A DNA stretch of 64,000 nucleotides from Ktedonobacter racemifer DSM 44963 (GCF_000178855.1 NZ_ADVG01000004.1:620001-684000); one strand, 5' to 3'; positions 8,481 to 17,649 are shown, counted from the first letter of the stretch. Numbers and translations: made by a program. Notes: generated by a model not told the origin, from the sequence alone.

Positions 8481-9893
8481 ATGAGTGATGTACTCGTCCA
8501 GCCCCCAACAGAGGGGGAAGGGGCCTCGGCGCTGCGGCAGAATACACTGGGTCTACGTCACGCGATTGTTATTTCGGTGGCTGTTATGTCGCCAGCCGCC
8601 TCGGTTTTCTTCAACACTATTCCTCAAGCCGGCCTGGTCGGCGCGGCCATCCCCTTATGCTACCTGGTGGGATTTGTGATCGCTTTGCTGGTCGCGAATC
8701 AGTACAGCGAGTTCTCACGCGAGATCCCTTCCAGCGGCTCGGCCTACACCTTTGTTCTGGAGGGGCTAGGCCCAATTCCAGGATTTCTTACCGCCTGGGT
8801 TGGCCTGGCGGCAGTCGTCACCGGCGTACCCTATTCCTTTGTGCTGCTTGGTGCCAACCTGCAAACGCTGGTCCTGCGCTGGTTCGGCCTTAATCTCCAC
8901 TGGAGCTTCTGGTTTGTGCTGGCCATAGGCCTGGCCTTCGCCATCTGCTACCTGGGTGTGCGCCAGTCCTTGAATGTGGACCTGGCCTTCCTCGTCTTCG
9001 AAATTGGCGTGTGCCTGATTCTAGCGGCCATCGTCCTCTTCCACGTGGGACAGCAGGGAGGACTGAGCCTGGTTCCATTCACCCTCCAAACCGTGCCCGC
9101 CAATGGTGATATTACCGCTGGTCTGATTCTCGCGACTCTCAGCTATATTGGCTTTGAGACCGCCGCCGCCCTGGGCGAGGAGACGCGTGATCCTCATCGC
9201 AATATTCCACACGCCGTCTTCGGTTCCATGCTCGTCGTCGGCCTCTTCTATGTGCTCATGGCCTATGTCGGCACAATCGGTTACGGTATTCCGCACATGG
9301 TCAATGGTTTCGCCAACGATCCCGCGCCCTTCGATACCATTGGTCGCCTCTATGGTGGTCCCATACTAATCGTACTCATCGATATCGTGGGCGTGCTCTC
9401 CTTCTTTAGCGCGGCCCTGGCAATCATCAATGGTGGCGCACGCATCCTCTATGCAGTGGGCCGCGACGGCCTCTTGCCTCGCTGGAGCACCTGGCTGCAT
9501 CCCAGGCGCCAGAATCCCATCGGCACGGTCATCATGCTATGCACCCTCGGCCTGGTCATCGGTCTACCGCTGGGCTTCCTCTTCACGCCCATCCAGGCCT
9601 TTGGCTTCCTGGGTACACTCGACGCCGCCCTGGTCCTGATCATCTACGGCCTGGTCTCGGTCGCCAGCATCCTCTTCTTCTGGCGCAAACGCCGCGCGCG
9701 CTTCAACGTCTTCCTCCACGCCCTGCTCCCAGGACTGGCAACCCTGATTATCGCGGGCATCCTGGCGGCAGTCTTTATCTCGCCCTCTCCCTGGCCCCTC
9801 AACCTCATTCCCTTTGTGCTCGGAGCCTGGCTCATCCTGGGATTCGTCCTGCTCTTCGTCCTGCGCAAAAAGCTGACCACACAGATAGTGTAG
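8481..9893 (+). CDS. APC-superfamily amino acid permease
   Basis: About 470 residues from ATG 8481, preceded by CAGGAG; the frame is open to 8445 but without a site there. About 12 hydrophobic segments span the protein. The first helix region carries the APC signature (AIVISVAVMSPAASVFFNTIPQ reads like the substrate-binding unwound helix 1), followed by SEFSREIPSSGSAYTFV, typical of amino acid/polyamine permeases. Helix 6 contains LSYIGFETAAALGEE with the usual GFE motif. It should import an amino acid or amine with a cation; specificity is unknown. It stands alone, flanked by the GGDEF remnant and a convergent gene. Confidence 0.9.
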   Translation: MSDVLVQPPTEGEGASALRQNTLGLRHAIVISVAVMSPAASVFFNTIPQAGLVGAAIPLCYLVGFVIALLVANQYSEFSREIPSSGSAYTFVLEGLGPIPGFLTAWVGLAAVVTGVPYSFVLLGANLQTLVLRWFGLNLHWSFWFVLAIGLAFAICYLGVRQSLNVDLAFLVFEIGVCLILAAIVLFHVGQQGGLSLVPFTLQTVPANGDITAGLILATLSYIGFETAAALGEETRDPHRNIPHAVFGSMLVVGLFYVLMAYVGTIGYGIPHMVNGFANDPAPFDTIGRLYGGPILIVLIDIVGVLSFFSAALAIINGGARILYAVGRDGLLPRWSTWLHPRRQNPIGTVIMLCTLGLVIGLPLGFLFTPIQAFGFLGTLDAALVLIIYGLVSVASILFFWRKRRARFNVFLHALLPGLATLIIAGILAAVFISPSPWPLNLIPFVLGAWLILGFVLLFVLRKKLTTQIV

Positions 9894-9938
9894 GGAGGAA
9901 ACAAACTTCTCGCCACTACGTGGCTCGTAGGGTAAAAA

Positions 9939-9968
9939 GGGTTGGCGACGGGCTGGCTCCGCCAACCC
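9939..9968. terminator. Hairpin between convergent genes
   Basis: Arms GGGTTGGCG (9939-9947) and CGCCAACCC (9960-9968) flank a 12-base loop. It lies between the ends of the APC permease (plus strand) and the serine hydrolase (minus strand), so it may serve both. Confidence 0.55.
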
Positions 9969-9976
9969 CTTCACGT

Positions 9977-11860
9977 TTAGGAAAGCAATTTATCGGCGAT
10001 GGTTTTGCAGACGCGGCGCGCGATGCCCTGGCCATCCTCAAGAGCGTTCTGCCTCTGGGTGTAGACGGCAATGATATAGGTCTCCTTGCCACGCGTAATG
10101 ATGCCTGAGGAGTTCATAACCCACAATGAGTCGGGACCAACCACCCAGCCATCTTTGAGCGCGACTAAAGCTCCCTGGGGCACAGTGTCGCCGACTCCCA
10201 CCTGCTGATCAGTCTCTACATTCCGCATGAGGTTGAGGGCAATGGCGCGATCATAGGGCGTCAGGATCTTCCCCTGCTGCAAGAGGGCCAGCAGGGTGAC
10301 CATCGTCTGTGGCGTCACATTGCTATAGCCCCACGCGTCATTGTTGGGTTCAAGGCCCGTGACGCCTATCTTCTGGAGATAGCTCGTAATAGCTGATGCT
10401 CCCCCAAGCTCATCAAAGAAGAGCGCGGAGGCGGAGTCATTGTCAGAGTTCTCAATCATTGTGGTCAATAATTGCATCTGATCATCGTCTGGCTCCTGAC
10501 CCTGACTCTCCAGTTTATCGAAAAAGGCCAGCATGATAGGCACCTTCATCGAGCTCGCCATGGCGAATGATACATTCCCATTATAGGTATATGTACGCTG
10601 GCGCGTGATATCATAGATCGCGACCCCTACACTATCGCCATTTTGCCTCAGGTATTTCGCCAGGTCAGACGAGAGCACATCCAGCGACGCGTGCGACAAC
10701 ATAGTGCTAGGAGAGTTGTAACTCACCGCGGAGGCTGTAATCCAACCATTTCCGCTATTCTTTGGCGCGGACCACTGCACGTGATACCAGAGCATACCCG
10801 ACTGCCACTCAGCCTCGCCCAACAGCGTCAGGGGAAAATTCTGTCCCACATGCGCCATTTCCTGACCCTTCACAGGCAGGCTAAGCAGAGATGAGTCGCC
10901 TTGCGCCCAGACAGTCTGCTGAGTCTTCACAGCAATATCGGGTCCACCCAGGGTGTTCAAATAATCCAGTCCCGAGGTCAAACGCTGCGCAATTGGGTGG
11001 CCAGAGGCATCAAGTGTATCTTGATCAAGCAGCAGGGCATCACGCTCAAACACCTGGACCTGCATATGGTGGATCTGTCCATCTTTTTTCACGGTAAAGG
11101 GCACTACCTCGGTCTCTGGCAGACCAAAATCCTTCTGCCAGCCATCGGGCGAGATATCCGCGCGATTCATATACGTCCATAGGGTCTGCGGAATAAAATG
11201 ACCAACATCCTGGCCCAGGAAGATGCCCATCTTCACAAAGACATTCTTACTCAAGGGAGGAGACGAAGCAGCATGCTTCGCGAGTAGCGAGGAGCTAATC
11301 ATCCTTCGTACATTGACATAGGTTAACGAGCTTCCCTTGCCGCCAATGGGCACCTGGCTGCCCGCGTTCAACAGCGAGGGCAGCAGCGAGAGGCGCTCAA
11401 CTCCTGTCGAGCGGTCACTCACACCCGTGCTAATCAAATTTGACACCACATCTTTTGTATCCGCCAGGTCGCCCTGCTGCTTGTCTGGCAGAAAGAGAGC
11501 GCCCAGGCTATAAAATTGCAGCCAGCCCCGATTCGTCGGGAAGGCAGCCGTTACTGGCACGCCCAGATTCGCTCTGCCATTATGCTTCTGATAATACCCC
11601 TCAAAGAGGGGAGAGACTTTGAGGGCTTGAGACGAAGTGAGAGAAAACGCGAAATCCGGCTCTGTAACCTTGCCATCGCTCTCCCAACGCTCTCTCCGAC
11701 TGACCGCCACTACGCTCCCCTGTTGCGCAGAGAGCGAACTAGAGGTCAGACCTATGCATAATAAGGTACTAAATACCAGGAGTATCATGATAATTAAAGT
11801 ACTTTTGGGAGAAAGAGGTTTTATGCGTGTTCTTTTCGCCTTCTTGCTTCGCTCTTGCAT
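9977..11860 (-). CDS. Membrane-anchored beta-lactamase-like serine hydrolase
   Basis: 627 residues. A hydrophobic segment at about 21-43 acts as signal anchor or signal peptide. Residues about 75-130 resemble an LGFP-type repeat (LGVPVTAAFPTNRGWLQFY). Residues about 315-375 look like an SH3-like wall-binding domain (VWAQGDSSLLSLPVKGQEM). The C-terminal part (about 385-625) is a class A beta-lactamase/transpeptidase-like fold with S-S-M-K (SxxK), S-D-N (SxN) and K-D-G (KxG variant). The class A general-base Glu region is not obvious, so it could be a peptidoglycan-active hydrolase and not an antibiotic-destroying enzyme. It acts outside the cell. The ribosome site is weak. Domain calls other than the SxxK core are tentative. 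Confidence 0.8.
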   Translation of the reverse strand: MQERSKKAKRTRIKPLSPKSTLIIMILLVFSTLLCIGLTSSSLSAQQGSVVAVSRRERWESDGKVTEPDFAFSLTSSQALKVSPLFEGYYQKHNGRANLGVPVTAAFPTNRGWLQFYSLGALFLPDKQQGDLADTKDVVSNLISTGVSDRSTGVERLSLLPSLLNAGSQVPIGGKGSSLTYVNVRRMISSSLLAKHAASSPPLSKNVFVKMGIFLGQDVGHFIPQTLWTYMNRADISPDGWQKDFGLPETEVVPFTVKKDGQIHHMQVQVFERDALLLDQDTLDASGHPIAQRLTSGLDYLNTLGGPDIAVKTQQTVWAQGDSSLLSLPVKGQEMAHVGQNFPLTLLGEAEWQSGMLWYHVQWSAPKNSGNGWITASAVSYNSPSTMLSHASLDVLSSDLAKYLRQNGDSVGVAIYDITRQRTYTYNGNVSFAMASSMKVPIMLAFFDKLESQGQEPDDDQMQLLTTMIENSDNDSASALFFDELGGASAITSYLQKIGVTGLEPNNDAWGYSNVTPQTMVTLLALLQQGKILTPYDRAIALNLMRNVETDQQVGVGDTVPQGALVALKDGWVVGPDSLWVMNSSGIITRGKETYIIAVYTQRQNALEDGQGIARRVCKTIADKLLS

Positions 11861-12004
11861 GTTGCTTCTTCTCTTCTTCGTCTCTAATGCCCTCTTTGAA
11901 TACTAGCAGAGAAATATCTTGAAAATAAAAAAAAGCTCTCAAGAATTTGTCAAGTCTTACACTGCATAACGGCATTCTGCGACTTAAATCGCGAGAGGTC
12001 GCCG

Positions 12005-13114
12005 CTAATTTCCGTAAGTGATAACCAGGGGCGCCGGCCTCATTGCAAGCACATCCGCGGGAGTCATCAGCCCGGTTGCGGCCTCGATGTGATAAAAGAG
12101 TTTGAAGCCACCGTAACGAAAGTTATGATACTGCTTCATATCCTGCCCCACCCACTCGGCATACTGCTTCTTCTTATCCTCATGATCTCCCTGGTAGCCA
12201 CCAACACTATCCACATGCAGGATGACATCCACACGCTTATCAGCGAGCAATTTATGCTTATCCGCCAGTTCCGCCTGGGTCGCATCAAAGGGGTTGGTCA
12301 GGCTATCTCCATCTCCACGATACTGGTGAAAAATAAGCATCTTACGCGGGACATGGTATTTCATAGGTATGGTCGCGAGAGCCTCGATGATTGGATTAAG
12401 GTCACTGGCACGCACATTGCTCAAGTTCACACCCGGCACACCATCATGACGCGGAAACATCCATTCTGGATCGACCGCCAGGTGCACAAAGGAGTAGCGC
12501 TGCAAATACGGTAGAAAGCTCGTTAGTTCCTTCATGACAGGTGCCCGGCCGAAATTGAGGTCGAGGAAGAGCAGGAGTTGGTGCCGCTGGCAGAAATCTA
12601 CATAGCTCTGTATCGTCCGGGCATCCACGTGATGACTGTAGTAACCATCGGGACCAGGAAAAGAATCTGGCACGCTCACCACCAGGTCTACGCCAGATTG
12701 AACGGGATGCGCCGAGTCTAGCCGTTCATAGGCGGCTCCCTGCTCGCGTAGCTTCTCATACATGGACTCACTTGGCTCAAAGGCGGGGCCAGTCACCTCA
12801 GACCCGGGAACAGCATAGTAGGCCACGACACGATGCCTGGGCAATACAGCTCCCAAAGCCGGATCAAAAGGTGGATATGCCTTCTTCGTCTCCTGGGGAA
12901 CAGAAGGGAGACGCAGATGAGATAGAGCAGTAGCCCATATGGGGTAAAATATCACCATCCCAACCACCACCAGCAGACTACATACCAGAACAACGGCACT
13001 CCCTGGCCCACTAATAAAGCGTGACCACCGCTGTCGTATCTTCATTTGGGGTTTTAAAAGAGGCATCTTCGCCTCAGATCCTTGACCTTTAGAGTATTCA
13101 GATGTTTTACGCAC
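12005..13114 (-). CDS. Membrane-anchored protein of unknown function
   Basis: 369 residues from a GTG at 13114, with GGAAGGG about 9 bases upstream. A basic N-terminus is followed by one hydrophobic helix (about 39-62), so the bulk should face outwards. The exported part has alternating predicted strands and helices (LLLFLDLNFGRAPVM, FVHLAVDPEWMF, KMLIFHQYRGDG, VDVILHVDSVGG) that suggest a TIM-barrel-like fold with acidic and aromatic residues at strand ends, as in glycoside hydrolases. I do not recognise the family. It lies behind and on the same strand as the serine hydrolase but is separated from it by about 140 bases. Confidence 0.7.
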   Translation of the reverse strand: MRKTSEYSKGQGSEAKMPLLKPQMKIRQRWSRFISGPGSAVVLVCSLLVVVGMVIFYPIWATALSHLRLPSVPQETKKAYPPFDPALGAVLPRHRVVAYYAVPGSEVTGPAFEPSESMYEKLREQGAAYERLDSAHPVQSGVDLVVSVPDSFPGPDGYYSHHVDARTIQSYVDFCQRHQLLLFLDLNFGRAPVMKELTSFLPYLQRYSFVHLAVDPEWMFPRHDGVPGVNLSNVRASDLNPIIEALATIPMKYHVPRKMLIFHQYRGDGDSLTNPFDATQAELADKHKLLADKRVDVILHVDSVGGYQGDHEDKKKQYAEWVGQDMKQYHNFRYGGFKLFYHIEAATGLMTPADVLAMRPAPLVITYGN

Positions 13115-13266
13115 AGCATAATCCCTTCCACAATCTCTCTAGAAAAGAGTATGCCAGAGCCACCTAGAGGAACATATCTATACACTTATAAATAAAGGTG
13201 GTGTAGTACACGGGCGCTCTCTCCTATACTGCACCGCCTTTTTTATGGGCGTCGCAGACACGAACA

Positions 13267-13275
13267 TGCTATACT
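13267..13275 (+). promoter_or_regulatory. Extended -10 promoter of the ADP-ribosylglycohydrolase gene
   Basis: TGCTATACT is an extended -10 element (TGnTATAAT type), 46 bases before the start codon at 13321. No good -35 is seen, which is usual for extended -10 promoters. Confidence 0.5.
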
Positions 13276-13320
13276 AGTGACGCAGTAGACACAAATTCTA
13301 TAGAAGAAGGACACTTTTAT

Positions 13321-14238
13321 ATGGCACTTTCGCGGCATGAGCGCCTGGCACTCGCCCACCTGGCCCTGGATGGTCTCTCACTTGGAGACGCCTTTGGCGA
13401 CACATTCTTTGGCCGCCCCGCCAATCCAGACGCTATCCAGGCTCGTATTGATGCACGAGGGCTAGCAAACGCTCCCTGGCCGTATACCGATGATACCCAG
13501 ATGGCGCTCTCGCTTGTCGCGGTCTTGCGTGATAAAGGATATATTGACCAGGACGAACTCGCCGCGAGCTTCGCGGCCCACTACGAGCCAGGGCGCAAAT
13601 ATGGCGCGAGTATGCACGGCTTGCTGCGCGGCATTCAGCAGGGACGCCCATGGCGGGAGGGTGCCACAAGTCAGTTCGAGGGTCAGGGATCATACGGCAA
13701 TGGGGCCGCCATGCGCGTGGCTCCCCTCGGTGCCTTCTTAGCAGATCAACTAGATACGGTCGTAGAGCAGGCTACACTCTCGGCGGAGGTGACTCACGCT
13801 CACCCTGAAGCCATTGCGGGGGCCATCGCCATCGCAGTGGCAACCGCGCTCGCCTGGCAGCTTCGCCAGGGCAGCCTGCTTCCTTCGCGTACCGAGTTCA
13901 TTGATCTCATTCTACCTTTTCTACCTGAGAGCCAGGTACGCAACAAGGCCCGGCGCGCACGCGATATCTCAGAAACAACCTCTGTTGAGGCCGTGGCCGC
14001 CATGCTGGGCAGCGGCTATGCTATCTCAGCCCCCGATACGGTCCCCTTTGTCCTCTGGTGTGCAGGTGAAGGACTGGGTAACTACACAGAGGCGCTCTGG
14101 TTGACGATACGTGGCATGGGCGACATGGATACCACCTGCGCCATGGTTGGTGGCATCGTCGCACTCTCCTGCCCCGAGCCAGCCCTCCCCACAACCTGGC
14201 TGACGGCCCGAGAGCCTCTCCCTACCTGGGTGAAATAA
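13321..14238 (+). CDS. ADP-ribosylglycohydrolase family protein
   Basis: 305 residues, normal for the family. Metal-binding signatures are present: YTDDTQMAL (the T-D-D of DraG-type enzymes) near residue 55, GNGAAMRVAPLGAF near 125, HAHPEAIAGA near 158, and the C-terminal GDMDTTCAMVGGIVAL with the D.D(T) pair. It should remove ADP-ribose from protein, nucleic acid or small molecules using two Mg ions. ATG 13321 follows GAAGAAGGA and an extended -10 promoter. No ADP-ribosyltransferase gene is adjacent, so the target cannot be inferred from context. Confidence 0.92.
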   Translation: MALSRHERLALAHLALDGLSLGDAFGDTFFGRPANPDAIQARIDARGLANAPWPYTDDTQMALSLVAVLRDKGYIDQDELAASFAAHYEPGRKYGASMHGLLRGIQQGRPWREGATSQFEGQGSYGNGAAMRVAPLGAFLADQLDTVVEQATLSAEVTHAHPEAIAGAIAIAVATALAWQLRQGSLLPSRTEFIDLILPFLPESQVRNKARRARDISETTSVEAVAAMLGSGYAISAPDTVPFVLWCAGEGLGNYTEALWLTIRGMGDMDTTCAMVGGIVALSCPEPALPTTWLTAREPLPTWVK

Positions 14239-14242
14239 AAAA

Positions 14243-14309
14243 AAGTCCATGCCAGCATGGACCCTACACGCTCCTAATTCCCTTGTAGGATCAATGCTGG
14301 CATGGACTT
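14243..14309. terminator. Bidirectional terminator containing a dispersed palindrome
   Basis: Perfect 16-bp arms (14243-14258 and 14294-14309) lie between the convergent ADP-ribosylglycohydrolase and FTR1 genes. Each is flanked on its outer side by an A run or its complement. The left part includes TCCATGCCAGCATGGACCCT, a motif that recurs at 26164 and, inverted, at 46246. Confidence 0.8.
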
Positions 14310-14314
14310 AAAAC

Positions 14315-15352
14315 TTATGAATGGCTGGACACTGGCTCCTGCGCTGAGGCCGCGAGCTTAGCCACTTCCGCCTCGGCCTGTTTGACTGGGCGCCAGACTT
14401 GCAGGTAGCGCGCCAGGAAGTATGAACCAATCACAAACACACCCGCCAGGACCTGGGCAATGATCCCTTCGATATTGGGGAAGAGCGCGAACCAGAGTCC
14501 CATCCAGGCTGGAATGGGCAGGTTAACAGGTGTGGTCCCAATCCAGTTGGCCAATTGCATCTCTTGAATACTCTCACCAACCATCACCACCAGGACGATA
14601 CTCAGCAAGGCACCAGTCAGGATCAACATCTTCTTGTATGGAAGACGATGGTGCGCGATAAAGGTCAGGACACCCACTATGGCCGTCAGGAACAGGCCAA
14701 TCGCCACGCCTTGCAATACGATATTTGAACCAACTTGCAGACGCAGGTTTTGCAGAAAGAGCACAACTTCAAAGCCCTCACGGTAGACGGAGGAGAACCC
14801 CAGCATAGCCATACCAAAGAGGATACGCGAGCTACTCACACCCTCCTCTTTCTCCTGCTGCATCAGGTCCTTGCGCTTACGATTATGCAAGGAGATCCAA
14901 CCGGTCCAATAAATCTTGTGGAAAAACCAGTTCATGATGACCAGGAGTACTATAATCGCCAGCAAACCGGTCGCAGCCTGAATATCCAGCGCAGGCGCGT
15001 TAATGACGCTAAGAACGGCGATGGCCACAAACCAGGTTACAATCGTCGCCAGGAAGCCGCCAGCAGACCCCAAAGCCACTGGCCGCCGGTACACCTTCTT
15101 GGGTCCCACCATGCTCGCCGTGATCGCAGCCAGGACCAGGATCATCTCCAGCCCCTCGCGAAAGACCAGTAGCCCGGTATTGACAATCGCCGCCCCCTGG
15201 CCGATATGGGCCGTCGTTGGATCGGGATTTCCCGCGGCAGTAATTCCCTGCCAGACGAGCAGCGCAACAACAAGCAGGCCAGCAATAGCCAGCACAATAC
15301 GTACACCTAGACGCAGGGGATTTGTCATCTTGAGGTTGGTCCTAGTAAACAT
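14315..15352 (-). CDS. FTR1-family iron permease
   Basis: About 345 residues from ATG 15352, preceded by AGGAAGG; an ATG 24 bases upstream has no site. About seven membrane helices. Both family iron-binding motifs are present: REGLE in LLVFREGLEMILVL and REGFE in SSVYREGFEVVLFL. It should carry iron across the membrane. No EfeO, EfeB or oxidase gene is adjacent, so its partner is elsewhere or absent. Upstream lie a TTGACA/TAATAT promoter with a TTAGGG/CCCTAA dyad inside it, and a second 14-bp palindrome nearer the start. Both suit metal-dependent repression. Confidence 0.93.
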   Translation of the reverse strand: MFTRTNLKMTNPLRLGVRIVLAIAGLLVVALLVWQGITAAGNPDPTTAHIGQGAAIVNTGLLVFREGLEMILVLAAITASMVGPKKVYRRPVALGSAGGFLATIVTWFVAIAVLSVINAPALDIQAATGLLAIIVLLVIMNWFFHKIYWTGWISLHNRKRKDLMQQEKEEGVSSSRILFGMAMLGFSSVYREGFEVVLFLQNLRLQVGSNIVLQGVAIGLFLTAIVGVLTFIAHHRLPYKKMLILTGALLSIVLVVMVGESIQEMQLANWIGTTPVNLPIPAWMGLWFALFPNIEGIIAQVLAGVFVIGSYFLARYLQVWRPVKQAEAEVAKLAASAQEPVSSHS

Positions 15353-15387
15353 GTCAACCCTTCCTGATGGTAACATAAATATGGTAT

Positions 15388-15401
15388 TCTCCCGCGGGAG
15401 A
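15388..15401. promoter_or_regulatory. 14-bp palindrome in the FTR1 leader
   Basis: TCTCCCGCGGGAGA is a perfect palindrome 36 bases before the FTR1 start codon and downstream of its promoter. It could be a second operator or a leader hairpin; which one cannot be read from the sequence. Confidence 0.4.
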
Positions 15402-15451
15402 GAAAAATAGAGTTAGCAATAATGGGATTTATATCCGACTCACTCACTAAG

Positions 15452-15480
15452 ATATTAGGGCACCCTAAGACTTTTGTCAA
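15452..15480 (-). promoter_or_regulatory. FTR1 promoter with embedded TTAGGG/CCCTAA operator
   Basis: On the minus strand TTGACA (15480-15475) and TAATAT (15457-15452) are 17 bp apart. The dyad TTAGGG-n2-CCCTAA (15455-15468) covers the spacer and the edge of the -10. DtxR/IdeR-type iron boxes also have TTAGG...CCTAA ends, so an iron-responsive repressor is plausible. The dyad is shorter than a standard 19-bp DtxR box. Confidence 0.6.
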
Positions 15481-15560
15481 GATCTGTAGCCCGCTTGCTT
15501 AGAACTTTGTGGTAATACTCTATTTCTCTTCTCTTCGTCTGGCAGACTCGCCTCTGAATA

Positions 15561-15614
15561 AGAGATGTGGGCATAGGTGGCAGGCAAGCGCCTGCCACCT
15601 ATGCCCACATCTCT
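15561..15614 (-). terminator. Long perfect hairpin terminator after the lectin-domain kinase
   Basis: Perfect 25-bp arms (15561-15585 and 15590-15614) enclose a 4-base loop, 47 bases beyond the end of the minus-strand kinase gene. No long U tract follows. Confidence 0.8.
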
Positions 15615-15660
15615 TACCTACTTCTCGTAGCAAAGTGAGGGTTGGTGCTTATGGGAGAGG

Positions 15661-17649
15661 TTATGGGAGAGGGGTCCAGTTGTGCCAGCTTCCATCATAG
15701 GCGGCCTGCTGCAAGATATTACTGGTTGAGCGTGCAAATAAATCAATGCGGTTCGCTCCCCAGGAGACGGCTGTAGGCGCGGAGCCGAGCGCGCCCGCGA
15801 TAAAGCTCCAGTCATGCCAGGTCCCATCAAACCAGTTATGGCGTACCGAGCTATCGGCGGCGTTGATAAAGACATCCAGGCGCCCAGGCGCCCAGGAGGC
15901 CACAGTCGGGCCGGAAGTAAAGGTATCCTGGCTGATGGGCGTCCAATCGCGCCAGGTATTCTCAAAATGCCTCTGCCAGAGGTGATTATCCGTACCGCGT
16001 ACAAAGAGATCAATCTGCCCCGTGTGCCAGGAAGAGATCGCGGGGGCGGCCGACGCGACTCCACCCATCGCTGTCCAGGCATTCCAGACGCCAGTAAAGC
16101 GCCGGTAGTAGACAGCACCAGCAACACTACTAATACAGACATCGATGACGCCCTGTAGAGGTGAGGCAACTGCTGGATCGGCGGTCAGGATACCATCCAG
16201 CGTCTCCCAGGCATGCCAGGTGCCGTCATACCACATATGTTGAAAAGAATTATCACCGCCACGCACGAAAATATCCAGCCGTCCCGGCCCCCACGAGGTC
16301 GCGACCGGGTCATAGGCCAGCGAGCCACCCAGCGACTCCCAGGCCGCCCAGTGGCCATTATCAAAGGCTCGATGCCACAGAGCATTATCGCTGCCACGCG
16401 CAAAGACATCCAATCGCCCGGTTCCCCATGAGGTTACCGCTGGCCTGGTTGGCACACCATTGATGACCGCGACCTGGGCTGTGGCAGTCGCGTTGGGCGT
16501 CGCTGTAGGTTGAGTTTTTGGCGTTGGCTTCTTCTTTGTATGCACAGCGGGAGTGGAGCTAGCCGTTTGTGACTGGGAGCGAAACACCGTCGATAGGCCA
16601 GCCAGCGCCAGGCCGCCCAGCGTTAATCCCGCCAGTCCTCCGACCACGGCGCGACGCGAGATCTGTCTCTGAGGAGGATTGGAGGAAGGAAGGGGCGTCG
16701 TCGAGGGTGGGGGCAAGGTCCCGCTATAAAAGGGACCCGCGACCGTGGCGGATGAATGATACTCCGGCGAGGACTGAGCCGCCTTGCTTGGCAGGCTCAT
16801 ATGTAAGGGTTTCAAGTTACTCGTGCGGGTGGGTAGCATCGCACAAGCCTCCTCGAAGGCGGAGGCAAAATCTTGAATGGAGGGGAAGCGCGTTTGTGGA
16901 TCTTTGGCCAGGGCGCGTTCGATGACATGCTCAAGGGTGATGGGCAGAGCGGGCATCCTGGCTCGTAAGGAGGGGAGGGACGAACGGATGTGCTGGATAG
17001 CGACCTCGGTCGGTGAGCCAACAAAGGGAGGCACACCACACAACCATTCATAGACCACGACTGCCAAAGCGTACTGATCGCTGGCAGGAGAGTACTGACC
17101 ATGAAACTGTTCGGGGGCCATGTAAAACGAGGTTCCGATGACGCCCCGCCCTGCCTGCGTATGCTGCCGATTCTGCTCGCCCACGGCGATACCAAAGTCG
17201 CTCAGCATGACGGTGTGATCATCCATGAGCAGCATATTCTCGGGCTTAACGTCGCGATGCACAATATCGCGGTCGTGGGCATATTGGAGAGCCTGCGACA
17301 TCTGACGCACATACTGCGAAAGCGCTGAAATGGGCACAACGCTGCCCGCCGGGTGCAGTTCACGCAACGAGCCATAAGGGGCATACGACATGACCAGGAA
17401 GGGCGTCTCCAGCTCTATCCCAAACTCTAATACCCGCACGATATTGGGATGTGCCAGGTGGGCGATGAGCCGCGCCTCCGTAAGAAAGGTCTCCAGCACC
17501 TCTGGCGTCAACTGCAATTGCAATACCTTGATCGCGGCCTGCGTCTTCAGGTATATATGCTCCCCCAGATACACATTGGCGAAGCCTCCCTGACCGATGC
17601 GTTTCACCAGCCGATAGTTGCCGAGCTTTTGTTCAGTTTGCTCCATCAT
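15661..17649 (-). CDS. Ser/Thr protein kinase with C-terminal PLL-like lectin propeller
   Basis: About 662 residues from ATG 17649, with GGAGGA 11 bases upstream; a longer GTG-started frame would include this site. The kinase domain (about 10-270) looks active: glycine loop GQGGFANVY, Lys in AAIKVL, HRDVKPENMLL and DFG in LSDFGIAVG. A Pro/Ser-rich linker is followed by one membrane helix (about 335-355) and a Thr/Pro-rich stretch. The exported part has six tandem repeats of about 45 residues (pattern P..SW..GR.D.F.RG.DN.L....., then W..W..LGG) like PLL/DUF346 fucose-binding propellers. The kinase therefore probably senses a surface or environmental glycan. It is divergent from the P450 gene. 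Confidence 0.9.
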   Translation of the reverse strand: MMEQTEQKLGNYRLVKRIGQGGFANVYLGEHIYLKTQAAIKVLQLQLTPEVLETFLTEARLIAHLAHPNIVRVLEFGIELETPFLVMSYAPYGSLRELHPAGSVVPISALSQYVRQMSQALQYAHDRDIVHRDVKPENMLLMDDHTVMLSDFGIAVGEQNRQHTQAGRGVIGTSFYMAPEQFHGQYSPASDQYALAVVVYEWLCGVPPFVGSPTEVAIQHIRSSLPSLRARMPALPITLEHVIERALAKDPQTRFPSIQDFASAFEEACAMLPTRTSNLKPLHMSLPSKAAQSSPEYHSSATVAGPFYSGTLPPPSTTPLPSSNPPQRQISRRAVVGGLAGLTLGGLALAGLSTVFRSQSQTASSTPAVHTKKKPTPKTQPTATPNATATAQVAVINGVPTRPAVTSWGTGRLDVFARGSDNALWHRAFDNGHWAAWESLGGSLAYDPVATSWGPGRLDIFVRGGDNSFQHMWYDGTWHAWETLDGILTADPAVASPLQGVIDVCISSVAGAVYYRRFTGVWNAWTAMGGVASAAPAISSWHTGQIDLFVRGTDNHLWQRHFENTWRDWTPISQDTFTSGPTVASWAPGRLDVFINAADSSVRHNWFDGTWHDWSFIAGALGSAPTAVSWGANRIDLFARSTSNILQQAAYDGSWHNWTPLP

